Below are positions 37,286 to 49,494 of a stretch of DNA of 64,000 bases, in pieces (position 1 is the stretch's first letter; every line of letters begins with the position of its first letter). This DNA comes from Raphanus sativus (Eukaryota; Streptophyta; Magnoliopsida; Brassicales; Brassicaceae). The DNA lies in assembly GCF_000801105.2 (NCBI RefSeq), contig NC_079512.1, positions 37,527,848-37,591,847 of the forward strand, in the 5' to 3' direction. The notes under the pieces are model-generated. The model was not told the DNA's origin. It was given only the letters and a program-made list of their open reading frames with translations, and made no database searches. Both the position numbers and the translations under genes were made by a program.

Positions 37286-40200
37286 TTAACGTCCACTGTT
37301 CTTCGATTTAGATGAGAAGAAACGTCCTAATCCGCGCGTATGCTTCTCACCATCTTCTCTAGAAGATGAAGAAACCGAGCTAGACTTGATAATCGCATGG
37401 ACTGTTGGATTCACCGTGTGTCTAAAAGAATGAGATGGCTGAATGTTATGATCATCATGAGGAACATCATCTTCTGCTTCTGAGGTTTTGTAGTGTTGAA
37501 GCTTCTTCTCAGGAGATTGAGATTTGGGAACGTGGTTGCTCTGAGGTTGCAAGGATTGCAACTGTTGGCTGAGTAAGTGAATCGTTTCTTGGCAAGCTGC
37601 AAGCTTCTCTGTTGCTGATGCTATGTCTTTCTCCTGCCAATAAGAAAGTTTCATTCCTAATGCATTAGGATAATACACTAAACAAAAATGTCATTTTAAT
37701 ATATTTTTTTATTACACAAATAGTTTTATTTTATAATTTCAATGTAATTTATATTTATTTAATTTTAATATTAATTACAAAAAGCATCTATCTATTAAAT
37801 AATTTATTTATTTTAAATAATATTGTTTAAATATAATTAATAAGAATATATATGTATATATACATTTTTATCATTTTTAAAAATAGTGTGAAAAGTGTTG
37901 AATTAACAATGTTTGTGAAACTGAGAGAGTAGTAGATAATGTACCTGATTAGGTTGGACTTTGGATGCTGAACACTCTCTGCAAGTCTCATTCCTTGAGG
38001 TATAAAGTCATGATTAGCAAAACAAACTATGCATAAGTACATGAAGATTTAACGAACTCTTAAGTCTCATCATACCTTTGCATATTTTCTTGAAGGTCTT
38101 TGCATTTAGCTAGAGTCTCCTCATGTTCACGCTTTTCTGTGGAAAACGCCGTTTCAAGTCTCTCCGTCTCTTCTTCCAATCTTTTCACTTTAGCTTCTAA
38201 ATCTTTGGTATGGAGTTCCAGCGTCTTGTATGACTCGGTCACACATTTGAGCTGAGTTTCTGCCAAGCTTTGGAGGTCTCTCTGCGAGTTCATCTCTGCT
38301 ATGACCTGCTCTTTCTCTTCCAACTCCAACTTTGTACTTTCAAGATTCTGCAAGCATCTTGATAATTCTAGTTCAATGTTTTCTTTCTCCAACTTTAGCT
38401 CTTTCAACAAGCTCTTAGATGTTGAATCATCCTTAGCAAATGTGTCCCCCGATGGATAAGATTCTGAATCTTCAACCTCTTTATCTAGCAATGTAGCCTT
38501 GTTGTTGCTGTCTTGAGATGACAAAACATGCTTCTCCATAGTTTCATCAGCAACTTCAAACAGAGGACAACTTGAGAGCTGTTTGGTTGATGATCCTTGC
38601 ATCTCTTGGATCAAAACTCTCGTGGCTTCGACTATTTTCTCAACGCTAATAACGCCTTCTTGAGATTCAAACACTCTACTGATTCTTGAACGCAGCAGCT
38701 GATCAAGCGCTGTATCATCATCCTGCTCACTGTACCTACTGCAGGCGCTGTTGCAAGACTTTGAAGCTGAGTTAGGATCACTAGCTGCTAACTTCTCAAT
38801 CTCCAGGAAGTCATCCATTAACTCAAGTCTATTATTAGACAAAACCCTAGGCTTTGAGGAGCCGCCATCAATGTTTGCTGCTTTCCTCGCTTTATGAGAA
38901 TCACCACCACCACACTCAGAGGAGCTTCCTTCTTCATCAAATCCATCTTCTGACACCGAGGTGACACTAGGCTGATACTGATTACCACTCTGCATCTGTC
39001 CTTCAAGAGCCTTAAGCTTTCCAAGAGTCTTGGCGCACACGTTTCTCGAAACACTCAGCTCGTTGCTACGAGAAGCGAGCTGTTCTTTGAGCGTCTGAAT
39101 CTCCTCCTCCATCTCCACTGCACGTCTTCTGCACTCTTCCCACTTAGGGTCTGCTGCGAGTTCATGTCCTAAGCTTTCAACTTCTTGCTTCATCTGAGCC
39201 ATGGCACCAGGACCTGGAAGCTTCTTCCTCAGAAGCCCTCTCAGCCTCTGACACTCTCCTTCGAGCTTCGCAATCTTCTTAACTCCTTCCAGATACTGTC
39301 TGTTCGCGTTCTCCGCCGACTTCAAACTCATGTTCTTCTCCTCGTTGCGTATCTCTACTTCTTTCGAAGCCACGTGGACATCGTACTTGAGCGAACTGAT
39401 CTCCTTCTCAGCCAACTGAACACTAGTCTTTAACCTTTCAACCTCGGCTTCGGCTTTAGACCTTTCCTCCCTGATCCTTACTACCATCTCTGACCGTTCT
39501 TGCAACGATCTTGTGAGTGATGCGTTGTCGGAAGCTGCTCGGTGTAGTCCTTGGTTTAACTCGTCGATCTTTCCTTCGAGCTCGGCTTTGATCTTGTCCC
39601 AGTGGATGGTTTTAGCAAGAACCACGGCTTGCAGCTTCTGTTCGCTCTCGTCTTTCACAGTCCTTATCTGCCTCGTGCACTCTTTCAGCGCATCGTCCAG
39701 ATGCGAAGCTCGATCCTCTGCAGTGAGCTTTAAGAGAGTTACAGATTCGAGTTGACGTTTGAGTATTAAAGTCTCTGCATCAGCCTTCTCCCATCCTAAA
39801 GAAGTAAAAGACTTAAATCATTTCAAAAGACAGTCCACATTTTTAAATTACAAAACAGAAAAATAATTAAGATTATAACATTTCAGGACTTTATTATATC
39901 TTTCATGCTCTCATGGTCTTATCATTGCAATATAATGAAACAAGATACTTGTGATTTATGTAGTTTTTTTCATACCTGAAACCGCTTCTTCAGCGACTTT
40001 GGCATGCTGAAGAATCAAACATTCTTTAGTGTTTAGCTCTGATTGTGCAGTGGTGAGTTTTTCACTAAGATCCTTGACCTGACCTTCAAACAGTTTGACC
40101 TGATCCTCCATTCTACTCAAATGCGTGTATGAATCCATAGTTATCTGAACATAGTTTGTATTCTTACACTTCTCCTGACACCCACAAACAACACAAAAAA

Positions 40201-40427
40201 AAAACAATTCAATAAAGATCTATGACTCTCTTCAAAACGGACACTTTAGTACTAAAACCATTGCTTGGTATATATAATAAAGAACAGAGCTCTAAGCTAA
40301 CCTGACTCTCGAGAGATGCTAGGTAGGACAAAGAAGAAACATTAGTTGACTCGTTTCCAACCACTGGTTTCTCGGTCGTGGCTTTGTCCGAAGACTTTTT
40401 CTTCCATGGCCAACTTCTACCGTCCAT
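37286..40427 (-). CDS. Filament-like plant protein (FPP/DUF869), long coiled coil
   Basis: Five exons in phase: 40427-40302, 40174-39976, 39795-38076, 37993-37945 and 37633-37286, giving 813 residues. The start MDGRSWPWKKKSSDK matches the RSWPWKKK opening that is diagnostic for FPPs; an in-frame ATG seven codons upstream (40448) is less likely. Residues 50-270 and 520-720 are strongly heptad-like and Glu/Lys/Leu-rich. Between them lies a Ser-rich segment with conserved blocks LMDDFLEIEKLA and SRISRVFESQEG. The C-terminus is basic (GRFFSSKSKNSGR). FPPs have been linked to microtubules and the endomembrane system; the role of this member is not established. The position matches AT4G36120. The tiny 49-bp exon 4 is easily missed by gene predictors. 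Confidence 0.92.
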
Positions 40428-41335
40428 TTTCTTACTGCTCCTTCTCAAAGATCACACTCTGCCTATTCGTTTGAAAAAGAAAGCAAAGAAGAAATATAAG
40501 CTTAATAAATAACTTATTTGTTCCGACATGGAAACAGTTTTGAAATTTGAACTAGCATCCAAAAAAGGAAATTAAAAATCTTAAAATGATTCTGTAAATG
40601 TTGCTTTCAAATAATAATATCACAACCAACAACAAAGAACATATCCCGCAATATTTATGCCTACAAGGTCTATAATATAACTCAACAGTGACAGTTTTGT
40701 TTTCTTGTTTTTTTTTCCTACAATGAATGACAATAAATGATTTTATTTCCGAATATAGACCATACTCACCCATCTGTTTTCTTTTCAGTTTCAAATAAAA
40801 ATAATAATGAGAGAGAGAGAAGCAAAATTCAAAAATTTACCCTAGGAATCACGTAATCTCGATCATCGTCAGTTATATAACTTATGAGAATACAAAAAAA
40901 ACAGTTAGCAATCAAAACAAGACCAGACTCCATGACTCAGGGTGGCTAAAGCTCAGGAAGCGCCAGTTTTATCCGGCCAATATTTATACTATATAGTTTG
41001 ATGTCATTCAAAATATTAATTAGTATAGGTATACAAATTGTTTATGTTGCAAGCAGCTAAATTGTTTATACTTATATAGTTTGATGACATTCAAAATATT
41101 ACTATAGGCAGGCATAGATGCTTTAGCTAGAAAATAAGGAAACAAAGCTTTACCGAGACAACAGTTGATTCCACACGAAAACGTTTCAGAGCTGGGGAAG
41201 ACCAAAGAACATTCGTCAAAGCTACAAAGAGACAGAAGAAAGAAAGGAAGAAGAAAGAAAGTGGGAGGAGCGTAGTTGTGCCAGAGAAGATGGAGCGGGT
41301 GGATGATGATTGATTTATGCTGTCGCTTTTTTTTC
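40428..41335 (-). promoter_or_regulatory. 5' UTR with probable intron of the filament-like protein gene
   Basis: On the minus strand an acceptor-like AATAGGCAG lies about 30 bp before the start codon (AG at 40460-40461). A donor CTCG|GTAAAGC lies at 41153/41152. A pyrimidine-rich, leader-like exon would span about 41154-41335. This is inferred from splice signals only. Confidence 0.4.
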
Positions 41336-41544
41336 AACTTTGACGCTCCACAAACAGACAACTCCTCAATTTCAAAAGTTTCCTCTTTATTTTAATCTTT
41401 TTAATCCTAACTAATAGAATGGAATACGAGGAGACACTTATCCAATGCATGCGGGTTCATCATGGGTTTACTACTACTCCTTGAAACTTGATGGATTTGA
41501 CTGATCCAAGGATTCAAATTCTTCGCTTTTCCCGGTATTTATCA

Positions 41545-41701
41545 TGGGCTTTTACTAGGCCCAGTATAGGCGGTTGCATAGAAAAACTCGTGGTTTACTG
41601 ATCCATATCAAGTCTTCTATTTTCACGGTATTGGAAGTATGATGGGTTTTAACTGGGCTTAAGCCCATTTAAAATAGATCCACATTAACCCACTAGGGTT
41701 T
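41545..41701 (+). promoter_or_regulatory. Ribosomal-protein promoter: four site II motifs plus a telo-box
   Basis: Site II elements (TGGGCY) lie at 41545-41550, 41557-41563 (reverse), 41654-41660 and 41661-41667 (reverse, forming a TGGGCTTAAGCCCA palindrome). A telo-box TAGGGTTT follows at 41694-41701, about 85 bp before the ATG. Site II plus telo-box is the established promoter signature of plant translation genes, read by TCP factors and telo-box binders in dividing cells. Confidence 0.75.
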
Positions 41702-41714
41702 TGAGAGACTGTGA

Positions 41715-43081
<1,367 letters not shown>

Positions 43082-44211
43082 GGAGAGAGAGTTTCAAGAT
43101 GATGAAGTTGTTTACTCTTGTTGGATTTTTGCTGAGACCTTGTTTTGAATCCTTTAGATTTTCTTTAATCTTCTTTGAGGCCTTTGTCTTCAGGATCAAA
43201 CCTCCACATTATCATTTTAAATTTCAGGATTCAGTTTTGATTTTTTGGTGTCATATTATCATCTATAAGGATCTATAGACACCATTCACTTATAAAGAAC
43301 ATCCTAAGTTGATTGGTAGCTAACTAAACCTACGTAGAACAGTTCTGCAATTGAAAGTTCTAATTGAACAATATGAAGCATCAAGAGGTCCCTGAGTCGC
43401 GGTAGGCAGAGATCGCAGTTCTGCAAGATTGAAAAGCTCTTCGAAGCTTACCGGAATCACACAGAAAGGAAAGAGGAACTTCAGTTTAAGTCCTCACCTT
43501 GCATGGATTCTTCTGTATTTGGTTGGACCTCATTACACGGTCTATTGAATTCGTGCTCAAGTAAACACCTGAAATAAGAAGTATGTACATGCAATGATCA
43601 TCAGAGAGAAAGCAACTAACAGAACTTAATAATCTGATGCACGGCATTGATCTGGTTCTTTCTTAGTGGCAACTTTCTTGCTGATAAGTGATAGCCAAGA
43701 AAACCAGCCCATAAGACCCTTCCTGATGAGCTTAACTGGGACATGCTAGTGTCAATCTTGAACATCATCTGCCATATAGACTAGCAATAGGCTATGGCCT
43801 GTCTAAAGCAGAAGCAGGCCTCAAAGGAAAATGTATTTTGCTAAAACAAGTGAGTTAAGCGTTTACAATGAGGAAGCGAAGATAGTCAATCGAATATAGG
43901 GTAACTGTAAAAGGCAAGGGCGGTTGCGTAATGCATTTTATAATATCGAGCGATAGCCTCCAAAGCTAGTAAGATTTGGAAAACATAAAACCAATTGAAA
44001 CAAAGCGTCAGTCTTATTCTCTTGATTCTTAGTTTGTTCAAATTTCAACAATTTTGTGATATATTTGGTAGCTACAGTTGATTTACTCTATGTATATACG
44101 AAACAAAACAGTTCATATATCTGTGTATCTATGTTACAAATGAACACCATAAGAAACACGAAACCAAAGGTACATTTTGATTATGATTTTGCTCGATCAG
44201 TAAACTTACAG
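43082..44211. other. Region between RPL8 and the RRS1-like gene, with possible extra minus-strand exons
   Basis: RPL8 3' UTR first. Beyond it the minus strand shows a 37-codon stretch ending at 43626 (VPVKLIRKGLMGWFSWLSL at its start) and an acceptor/donor-like pair around 43500-43570. These could be 3' UTR exons of the NLR gene, alternative terminal exons, or relics. I recognise no family. Confidence 0.35.
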
Positions 44212-47200
44212 TTATATGGATCTTTTAGATTGGAGCATTGAGCGTACATTGTCCAGCCCGTGTAAAAAGGCAGTTGGGACTTCTTCAGTATAAAGCTCGG
44301 CAAAGGGGATTCGATCGAGAAAACTAGGACTCCATGCTTCGGATCTTATCACTTTCCCTTCTTGTTTAAATAGATGTGATGGCTCCACTGGCATAGCAAC
44401 AAGACTTGCCTTAATCTCTTCCCCTGCGAATCATACAGAGAATGAATGGTACTTCTTTCGATTGACTAAACAGTTGTTTTCTACTCTTTTTTTTTTACCT
44501 TTTGTCATGAAACCTGCTGTCCCAACTGTTTTATTCACTTCCTCAGATTCCCAACCGGACCAAGAACCGGTGTCTGTAACATGTTCTTCAACTCCAACCA
44601 CATCGCCTGAATGCTTTGATCTTTTATGATCTATCTTCTCTAGAACATCACAGTCAACTTTTTCAAACATGTTTGCTTCATTAGCCCTAACAAGGAGAAA
44701 GACCATTGCACAATGGCATATAACGAGAGGTATCAGTGACTAAAAGGAAACAACTAACCTGAGACATCCAAACATTAAAAAATGGGACCAAAACATACCA
44801 TTTGCTTGAATTCACTCTGCCTATATTCGCTAAGTCGGCCAAAGCTTGCGCCCATTTCTGTTTCTCATCCTCTGATTTGCCGATGCAAGTAGTTTGAAAA
44901 GCCCTTCCAAAGTCTCCACTCTGAAGCCTGACATCAGAAGGAGCCACATTGTAGAATATCGCCACTACTTTTTGAGCCAACTCTTTGTTGCAATTCATAA
45001 TTTCGACCAGCTCATCCAAGCACCTACTGGAAGAGGCGTAGTTCTCTGAGAGCAAGACGATCGAACCTTTCGATTCTCTTATTGCTTGTGCAAGCTGTGG
45101 TGTGACCGACTTGCATCTGTGGGGTGTACTCATTAGTTTACCCTTGAATTGTGCAAGAAGGTTGCTGAGTTTGTTATTACTGACATCTTCCCCGCTGAAA
45201 CTTATAAAGACGTCGTATTTCCAAGCAGGTAACGTGGAGTCCTTCACTAACTCTTTGTCCAACATGGGTTGTCTATGGACGATCTCCCTACTTATTTTCT
45301 GAAGTAAGCCTAGAACTTGCTTCCGCATTATGATACCAAATGGAGATATATGTATGAGAGAGTTATTGGCTAAGAACTTGAGCCTAGAACTAATCTCCAA
45401 GCCAGTCCTTGAGATTAGCGGTGTCAGGAAATCAGCTTTCTCGTCATTGAACAGACATGCAATGTAAAGAAACAAAGTTCTATCTTTCTTGTCCAAGACA
45501 TCAAAGATGACTCTCAACTCTTCTTCAACCTTTGTATCAAAACTCTCTTGACGGTAACCCGTGGACGGAAACGGTTGAGTCATGTTAGAACTTACATCTC
45601 CATTTGCAGCAGTAATCACATGGACTCCACATTTCTTCACTGTGCAACTCTCATCTAGAGGCTTCTTCTGCTTATTCACAGTAAAGAATTCAAATACGAC
45701 GAGATCAGCTAATATACTGGGATCATTTTCTTCACAGGTGCTCCCATGCATATTTAGATCACAGAAGACAAACATGTGATCTTTGGGACCACCTTCCTCT
45801 GGATTCCAACAGTGAAAGCTTTTTTCCTGCCTATGAGAAATGAATTCCTTGTCTTTCCATCTGCAAACACAAGTGATTACAAAACCAGTAGCCTCCTGGT
45901 AATCCTCCAGAAATGAAAGTTCGACTAAGACAGCAAAACCGACGGTTGTTCTCCAAGAAGAACCTAGTTGTATCATCACAGAAGACCCTGGTTGCATATC
46001 ACAGGTGAACTTTTTACTTACAGCCGAAGGCACAGTGAAGCTGAAAGCCAGAGATTCCTTGAGTTCCTGTAGCCGCAAGCCAAAATAAATTAGATACAAA
46101 AACGTGTACGAGAAAAAGATAAAAGAAAAAGAGAGAGAGAAGTACCGGCTGATACTCTCTGGCGATGCGTTCTACATTAGCCAGAGCGTTAACTATAAAT
46201 TCGCTGACCGCTTGTGCAGAAAGCGCAAAGCAATTACTGAATCTGTAATACCTAGGAAGTCTCTCGAAATCAAAAGGAATTGATATAAGAGACATACAAC
46301 CATGTGCATTCAAGACTTCTATACTCCAGGGAAGGGGTGGTAGTTTTGTGACAGCAGTACCAACAAGATATAACTCTTTTAAGTTCCGTGGGAATCCTTG
46401 TATACTCTTGAGCTCCGAGCATCCAGACAGATCAAGAACTTCAAGAGAGACTAAATGAAACATGTGAGGCAAGCTTTGCAAATGAAAACAATCTTTCATA
46501 TTCAGCAAAACAAGTTTTTCAAGATGCTGATTTGATGAGACGGCTTGGGCCAGGCTTGTTAATTTCTCAAGGTTCAGGTCATCTTCTTGGGAAAGGGCCA
46601 CAAGAGATATTGGTAATTCTCTTGTGCCAGTTCCCTGGAGATGAAGCTCCACAGTGTTAGGTGAAACCTCTGGGATACTTCTGATCTCTGTGCAGCCTGA
46701 AAGATTTACAACTCGGAGATGTCGTAGTTGACCAGTGGCTGGAAATCTCTGCAGTTTTGTACAGCCTTGGAGATCAATTAGCTCGATATTTTGAGCTTTA
46801 CAAAGATCGTCAACCTCAGTCAGCTGCTGGGAATGACAAAGCTTACATGTCTTCAACATGCCGAGGTTCTGAACAGAAAAGTAAGTTGGAAAAGGAATTA
46901 GTATAAACTTGGAATAATAAATAAGAGATAAGAGTTTACCTACCTTGGTTCCTCCCCAAAGTTTCTGAAGATGACTGTAAGACATATTGAGTTCAACAAG
47001 GTGGCATGGGTCAAATTCTTGTGGCAAAGACTCTAAAGGATAGTTCTCCCAGTGGAGAAGTCTTAGCTCATATGGCAGAGACTCAAGTCCTCTTGGAAGG
47101 CCGAGTCCATATTGGTTTTCATGACTGGAACAGTAAATCTTCAGGAATCTAAGGTTAAGCATATTATCAAAAGCAGTGAGCTTCACATCAAAGACTAAAT

Positions 47201-49193
47201 TTGATGTGTCTAGAAATATGCCCTCGATGTCTTCAGTGCCCTGAAATATAAGGTAAGCGGAAATAAAAAAAATCATGAAGTTCGTTTCTCTCCAGAAGCA
47301 ATCAAGTTTCATCTGAAAAATTCATAATAAATCATACCAAAGGACGTTTGCAGGTTTCTCTGAGATATCCATTTGCTTCAAGTTTGTCGTCTTCAAGTAG
47401 AAACTTGATTGTCCAAGGTTCCCACAGTCTCCGACGGCGCTCTATCTGCACTGATTCCCCGTTGATTATTTCTCTGCCAAAGTCTTGGATTATTCTATGC
47501 ATTAACACTCTGTTTTCTGAAATAGTCACCAGACACTTCTCCACAAGAACATCAATCCCAACATGTGGAAAGAAGCCACATCCGCCAAGCAGTTGCATCA
47601 CATAGTCAACATCTTCTCCCATGAAGAAACAAGCAATGTCCAAAAAAATGTTCTTCTCATTGTCGTCAAGTGTTTTGTAGCTGCTGCTGAATAAATCATG
47701 AATCTTATATGGAGTACGTAGCTTGAGTTTCAGGAATGTCGTCTCCGTTTCTGACAGTTTCTTTCCCTTAAGCTCTCTGCCGTAAGAGGTTAGAGCAAAT
47801 GGATTTCCGCTAGCGTAGTCAATCACTTCCATCAATAGTTCCTGGCGTTTTTGATCTCTTATGTCATTACCAAATGCACACTGAGATAGTAGCTGCAAAG
47901 CCTCATTCTCGCTTAAGCTCTGAACCTCATAAACGTGATTTATCTGACAATGGCGGTACACTCGTTTATCTCTGGAGGTTATGATGATTAGGCTCCCCGG
48001 ACCAAACCAATGAAACCCTCCGAGGAAAGACTCTACAACCAAAGGATTTTTCACATCATCAAGAACAACAAGAGTCCTCTTCTTCCTTAATTTCTCCCCT
48101 GGGAGAATAGGTCTTGTAATGCTACTGCATACACGAGGCAGTTCCTTGAGGATTTTCCCAAAATGTTCCTCCAACAAACGGTGAAGTCCCTTCTCACTGA
48201 ACGCTTTGTCAAAGTGCTTGATGAAACAAGAAGCTTCATAGCCTCCAGAGATGTCGTCGAAAACTGCTTTAGCAAGTGTCGTCTTGCCTATGCCAGGCAT
48301 ACCCCAAATCCCAATGCGGCGTATACCCCATGGTTGCTTGCAAAGCAACTGTTCAATCTCCAGCAGCCTCGAGTTGATTCCAACCTGTTCCGTGGGAAAG
48401 AGCTTTTCATACACATCTTTGACAATCTCTTCCACGACTTGGCACTCATTAGATTCCTCACTGTTTACATTGATTAGAATAAAAATCATTAAGAATTAAT
48501 TAATACTAATAAAACCAAATAGAGATTCCGATGTCTGTTTAGGCGTCCGTTTAATCAATAATCTCATATAAAGCTCTTAACTACCAGATAATCTCATATA
48601 ACCGATTAGCTATATCTTGAACATTATGATTACCTACACAGGTGACTTGGTAAATCTCTCAGTTCTTTGAGAGCGCTGCTCCATTCTCTTATCCGATCAG
48701 CTGAGCCGTGCTCCGGCACCACGGCAACATCTGATGGACTAACGCCGTAGAACACTGGAACCACCACCTGGCCGGTTTTCCTCCGGCACTGAAGAACCGT
48801 CACGAGCTTGTCCAGGCATGAGGTGGAGGAGCTCTCGGAGAAAACCACCACAGAAGCGCTCCCTCCCTCTGCCGCATCAGGATTCCTATCGCAATTTACA
48901 AACGCAGCGATGCGTTTCCGGCGGAAATCCACGGAGAGGTGGCTGGCGAAGGTGTACTGTAACGTCTCTTCGCAGTAGATGTAGACGGCGCGTAGGCGTA
49001 ATCGATTAGGCACTGCTTCGAAATCACTTGATGGAGTTGAGAAATTGGGAGACGATTGAGGAGATGAAGCCAGTGTTTGGTTTAGTCGATTGGATCTGAA
49101 TCTTCTGTAAACCGGACGTAATAGCTTAACCAGAATCGTGAAGAATCCTATCGTGGCAGCGCAAATCCCAAGGAGGGAAAAAGAAGAATCCAT
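44212..49193 (-). CDS. RRS1-like sensor NLR: TM-TIR-NB-ARC-LRR-CJID-DOM4-TIR with a novel tail
   Basis: Seven exons in phase: 49193-48634, 48460-47338, 47240-46944, 46868-46146, 46066-44799, 44686-44499 and 44423-44212, giving 1,456 residues. A hydrophobic N-terminus (about 5-24, likely a membrane anchor) is followed by a short TIR (68-185) with Lys129 at the NADase Glu position. The NB-ARC has P-loop GMPGIGKTT (240-248) and MHR (507-509) instead of MHD. LRRs span about 562-900, the jelly-roll C-JID about 908-1052, and a DOM4-like winged-helix segment about 1081-1170. A second TIR follows (1184-1318) with [10 protein letters not shown] and Glu1253 in CLDELVEI. The tail 1325-1456 is unrecognised. 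NB-ARC, C-JID and DOM4 read closest to RRS1, where a WRKY decoy follows DOM4. It is head-to-head with the RPS4-like gene and syntenic with AT4G36140. A sensor role is inferred. Confidence 0.9.
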
Positions 49194-49381
49194 AAAGAAC
49201 GACGACGTTCCAAAAGAGAAGATCAAGCTTGCTTTTACACTTTACAGAGAGATTTTTGTGTGAAGGTAGAAGAACGTTGACTCCAAATCCAATAATTCAA
49301 AAACGTTGACTTCAAATAAAATATCTTTTCGTGCGCGAACCATCATCTCCACACTGAAGATTCAAAATCTCTGACGCTAAA
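49194..49381. promoter_or_regulatory. Shared divergent promoter of the NLR pair
   Basis: Only 188 bp separate the sensor start codon (minus strand) from the relict start codon of the RPS4-like partner (plus strand). Two GTTGAC (W-box core-like) sites lie near 49274 and 49304. A short shared promoter is typical of RPS4/RRS1-type pairs and implies joint expression. Confidence 0.6.
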
Positions 49382-49411
49382 ATGGTGGTTTCTTCCTCCT
49401 CTGGCTCATAA
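49382..49411 (+). pseudogene. Relict first exon of the RPS4-like gene (start codon and Ser stretch only)
   Basis: ATG opens MVVSSSSGS and then hits TAA after nine codons. A Ser-rich start of this kind normally leads into the TIR domain of an RPS4-type NLR. Here only 43 bp lie between that TAA and the acceptor of the NB-ARC exon (TTGTTTTGCAG ending at 49454), so the whole TIR (about 150 codons) and most of intron 1 are missing. That this is a deletion remnant is my inference. Confidence 0.6.
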
Positions 49412-49494
49412 TTATATATTATCTTAAGACTTTTATCTTCCACTTGTTTTGCAGTGATGAAGGTGAATACATTAGTAAAATTGTAGGGGAAGTG

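Noticed and set aside
47348..48477. Plus-strand open frames over the NB-ARC exon of the sensor NLR
   Set aside because: Antisense shadows of the conserved NB-ARC coding sequence.
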